15,538 bases of DNA, from NCBI GenBank assembly GCA_036503065.1, contig DASXXM010000433.1, positions 1 through 15,538 on the forward strand. Direction: 5' to 3'. The position numbers and the translations under genes were made by a program. The notes beneath the pieces are model-generated. The model was given only the letters and a program-made list of their open reading frames with translations, searched no databases and was not told where the DNA came from. This DNA comes from DATEPR01 sp036503065. GTDB lineage: Bacteria > Actinomycetota > Actinomycetes > Mycobacteriales > Pseudonocardiaceae. Below, piece by piece: positions 14,410 to 15,538 of this stretch (the stretch's first letter is position 1; the number at the start of each line of letters is the position of its first letter).

Positions 14410-15279
14410 TTAATGACGCGGCCAGGCGACCGGCGGAATCACGTCGCGTTCGTATTCCGCGCGACGGGACACCGGCCGGTTGCCGCCGACGTCCGTCACG
14501 TCGTAGTGCGCCGCGAGTTCGGCGACCGGAATGATGCCCCCGGACAGGGCCAACCGATCCGGGTCGGCGGCGAGCGCGGCGATCACCCGGCCGGTGAACT
14601 CCGGCGTTTCCGCGGTGGCCAGGTCGAAACCCGCGTCTTCGGTGGCCAGCACCAGTTCGGTACTGACCAGTCCCGGGTACAGCGCGACGCAGGTGATGCC
14701 CCGCTCGCGCAGCGTCGCCGCCATCGACACCATCATGCGGTCGTCCGCCGCCTTGGCCATGGTGTAGACCACGTCGTCACCCGGCCGGGGATAGCTGCCG
14801 GCGAAGAACGAGATCGTGGCGATCAGGCCGCCGGCACCCAGCAACGGGACCGCAAGGGCGCAGGCCGTGAAGTGGGCACGGACACCGGCGGTCATCGCCG
14901 CGTCGTAGAGGTCGAACGGTTGGTCCCAGAACGGGGCGAGCATCTCGGCGTAGCGCTTCTCATGCCAGCCGCCGTAGCCGCCCCAGACGTTGTTGACCAG
15001 GATGTCGAGCCTGCCGTGCTGGTCCCGGATCCGGTCGAACAGGGCCCGCGCGTCGTCGTCGTTCGTATGGTCGCAGCGCACCGGGATGCCATGCCCGCCA
15101 CGCCGGTCGACCAGTGCCGCGGTCTCCTCGATCGTGCCGCCGGTGGCATAGGTCGACGTGCCGCTGGAACGGCCGGTGACATACACGGTCCAGCCCGCGT
15201 CGCCCAGTGCGGCGGCGACGCCCTTGCCGATCCCACGTGAGGCCCCGGTGACCAGCGCGATCCGCCCATTATCGAACAC
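14410..15279 (-). CDS. Short-chain dehydrogenase/reductase (SDR), DHRS1-like
   Basis: This 289-residue protein has the classical SDR Rossmann layout: cofactor loop TGASRGIG (11-18), YVTGRS after the second strand (33-38, the arginine favouring NADP), the NNVWGG variant of NNAG (96-101), and the catalytic set S157 and Y172-T-M-A-K176. PGLVSTE is the usual segment closing over the cofactor. The long insert GGYGGWHEKRY...FWDQPFDLYDAAMTAGVRAH resembles the DHRS1-type subgroup of bacterial and animal SDRs, whose substrates are poorly defined. The GTG at 15279 is chosen because it opens the first strand (MFDNGRIALVTG); the frame runs further upstream without family similarity. A TACGAT -10 seven bases before it, and no ribosome site, suggest a leaderless transcript. 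It is divergent from a YciI-like gene. Confidence 0.93.
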   Translation of the reverse strand: MFDNGRIALVTGASRGIGKGVAAALGDAGWTVYVTGRSSGTSTYATGGTIEETAALVDRRGGHGIPVRCDHTNDDDARALFDRIRDQHGRLDILVNNVWGGYGGWHEKRYAEMLAPFWDQPFDLYDAAMTAGVRAHFTACALAVPLLGAGGLIATISFFAGSYPRPGDDVVYTMAKAADDRMMVSMAATLRERGITCVALYPGLVSTELVLATEDAGFDLATAETPEFTGRVIAALAADPDRLALSGGIIPVAELAAHYDVTDVGGNRPVSRRAEYERDVIPPVAWPRH

Positions 15280-15286
15280 AGGTTCG

Positions 15287-15292
15287 ATCGTA
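15287..15292 (-). promoter_or_regulatory. Putative -10 element of the SDR gene
   Basis: TACGAT on the minus strand (15292-15287) is followed by seven bases and then the GTG at 15279, placing the transcript start at or next to the start codon. The -35 region is poor. There is no Shine-Dalgarno sequence. Confidence 0.45.
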
Positions 15293-15409
15293 GCGTGCCC
15301 TAGTGTGAAAGAAATCCGGGCGGCGGTGTCGGATCGGCGCGGCGGCGTTCGTAGCAGAGGTGACCGGCCGCCCACGAGGGGCGCCAGAACCACAGGAGAT
15401 GATCCTCAG

Positions 15410-15538
15410 ATGCAGTACCTGGTTTCCGTGATCGACGACAGCACCGGCTCCGCCACCCCGAGCGAGATGGCCGCCATCGACGTGTTCAACGACCGGCTCC
15501 AGGCCGATGGCAACTGGGTCTTCGCCGCCGGCCTCGGA
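15410..15538 (+). CDS. YciI-like (YCII/DGPF) domain protein, 5' part only
   Basis: The first 43 codons are present; the gene runs off the right edge. The ATG at 15410 follows AGGAG (about 15394-15398), a long spacing of roughly 11 bases. The start MQYLVSVIDD, then EMAAIDVFNDRLQADGNWVFAAGL, matches the opening strand-helix-strand of actinobacterial YCII/DGPF proteins, small ferredoxin-like-fold cytoplasmic proteins of mostly unknown function. In actinobacteria these are often next to ECF sigma factor genes, so the region right of the window may hold one. The gene is divergent from the SDR gene with about 130 bases between. Confidence 0.75.
   Translation, partial: MQYLVSVIDDSTGSATPSEMAAIDVFNDRLQADGNWVFAAGLG

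Noticed and set aside
13960..15240. A 426-codon plus-strand open frame
   Set aside because: It crosses the secreted-protein gene, the terminator and the SDR gene in other frames and lacks any family signature.

Overview
The window is high-GC DNA with GTG and TTG starts, GC-rich hairpin terminators, an AfsR/SARP-type regulator and an RHS-type secreted protein remnant. This fits a filamentous actinomycete (Actinomycetota; a Streptomyces or Pseudonocardiales relative is my guess, not proven). There are no rRNA or tRNA genes, insertion sequences or CRISPR arrays. It reads as ordinary accessory chromosome with many short, independently controlled units.

Layout, left to right. Positions 1-762 (-) hold a collapsed RHS/YD-repeat protein gene: its N-terminal leader runs straight into the C-terminal RHS core in another frame, with the long repeat barrel missing. 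At 1024-3216 (-) is a large secreted phosphoesterase-like protein with its own terminator hairpin. Divergent from it is an aldo/keto reductase (3382-4332, +), followed by a full-length glutamate decarboxylase (4473-5876, +). The decarboxylase converges on a MarR-family regulator (5885-6376, -) whose start region carries two adjacent palindromes. Next are two exported proteins on the minus strand: a two-FN3-domain lipoprotein (6434-7162) and, upstream of it, a secreted beta-jelly-roll protein resembling polysaccharide lyases (7229-7840), separated by a perfect 11-bp hairpin. A family IV (hormone-sensitive-lipase type) esterase (8011-8976, -) is divergent from a PucR-type regulator (9080-10099, +).

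The right part is dominated by a 1128-residue AfsR-like regulator (10104-13490, -) with a SARP DNA-binding domain, BTAD, NB-ARC and a very regular TPR array. Divergent from it is a small secreted protein with a duplicated four-cysteine domain (13682-14359, +). Three tandem 12-bp direct repeats lie in the shared promoter region and are a candidate SARP operator. A strong bidirectional hairpin then separates this gene from an SDR oxidoreductase (14410-15279, -), which is divergent from the start of a YciI-like protein cut by the window end (15410-15538, +).

How the genes may work together: three regulator/target pairings are suggested by position only: MarR with its own promoter and perhaps the decarboxylase, PucR with the esterase, and the AfsR-like protein with the cysteine-repeat secreted protein. 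Several genes (reductase, MarR, SDR, PucR) have a TANNNT -10 element 6 to 8 bases before a GTG start and no Shine-Dalgarno sequence, so they are probably leaderless. I see no clear multi-gene novel system. The best candidates for something undescribed are the AfsR-like/cysteine-repeat pair with its operator-like repeats, and the FN3-lipoprotein/jelly-roll pair.
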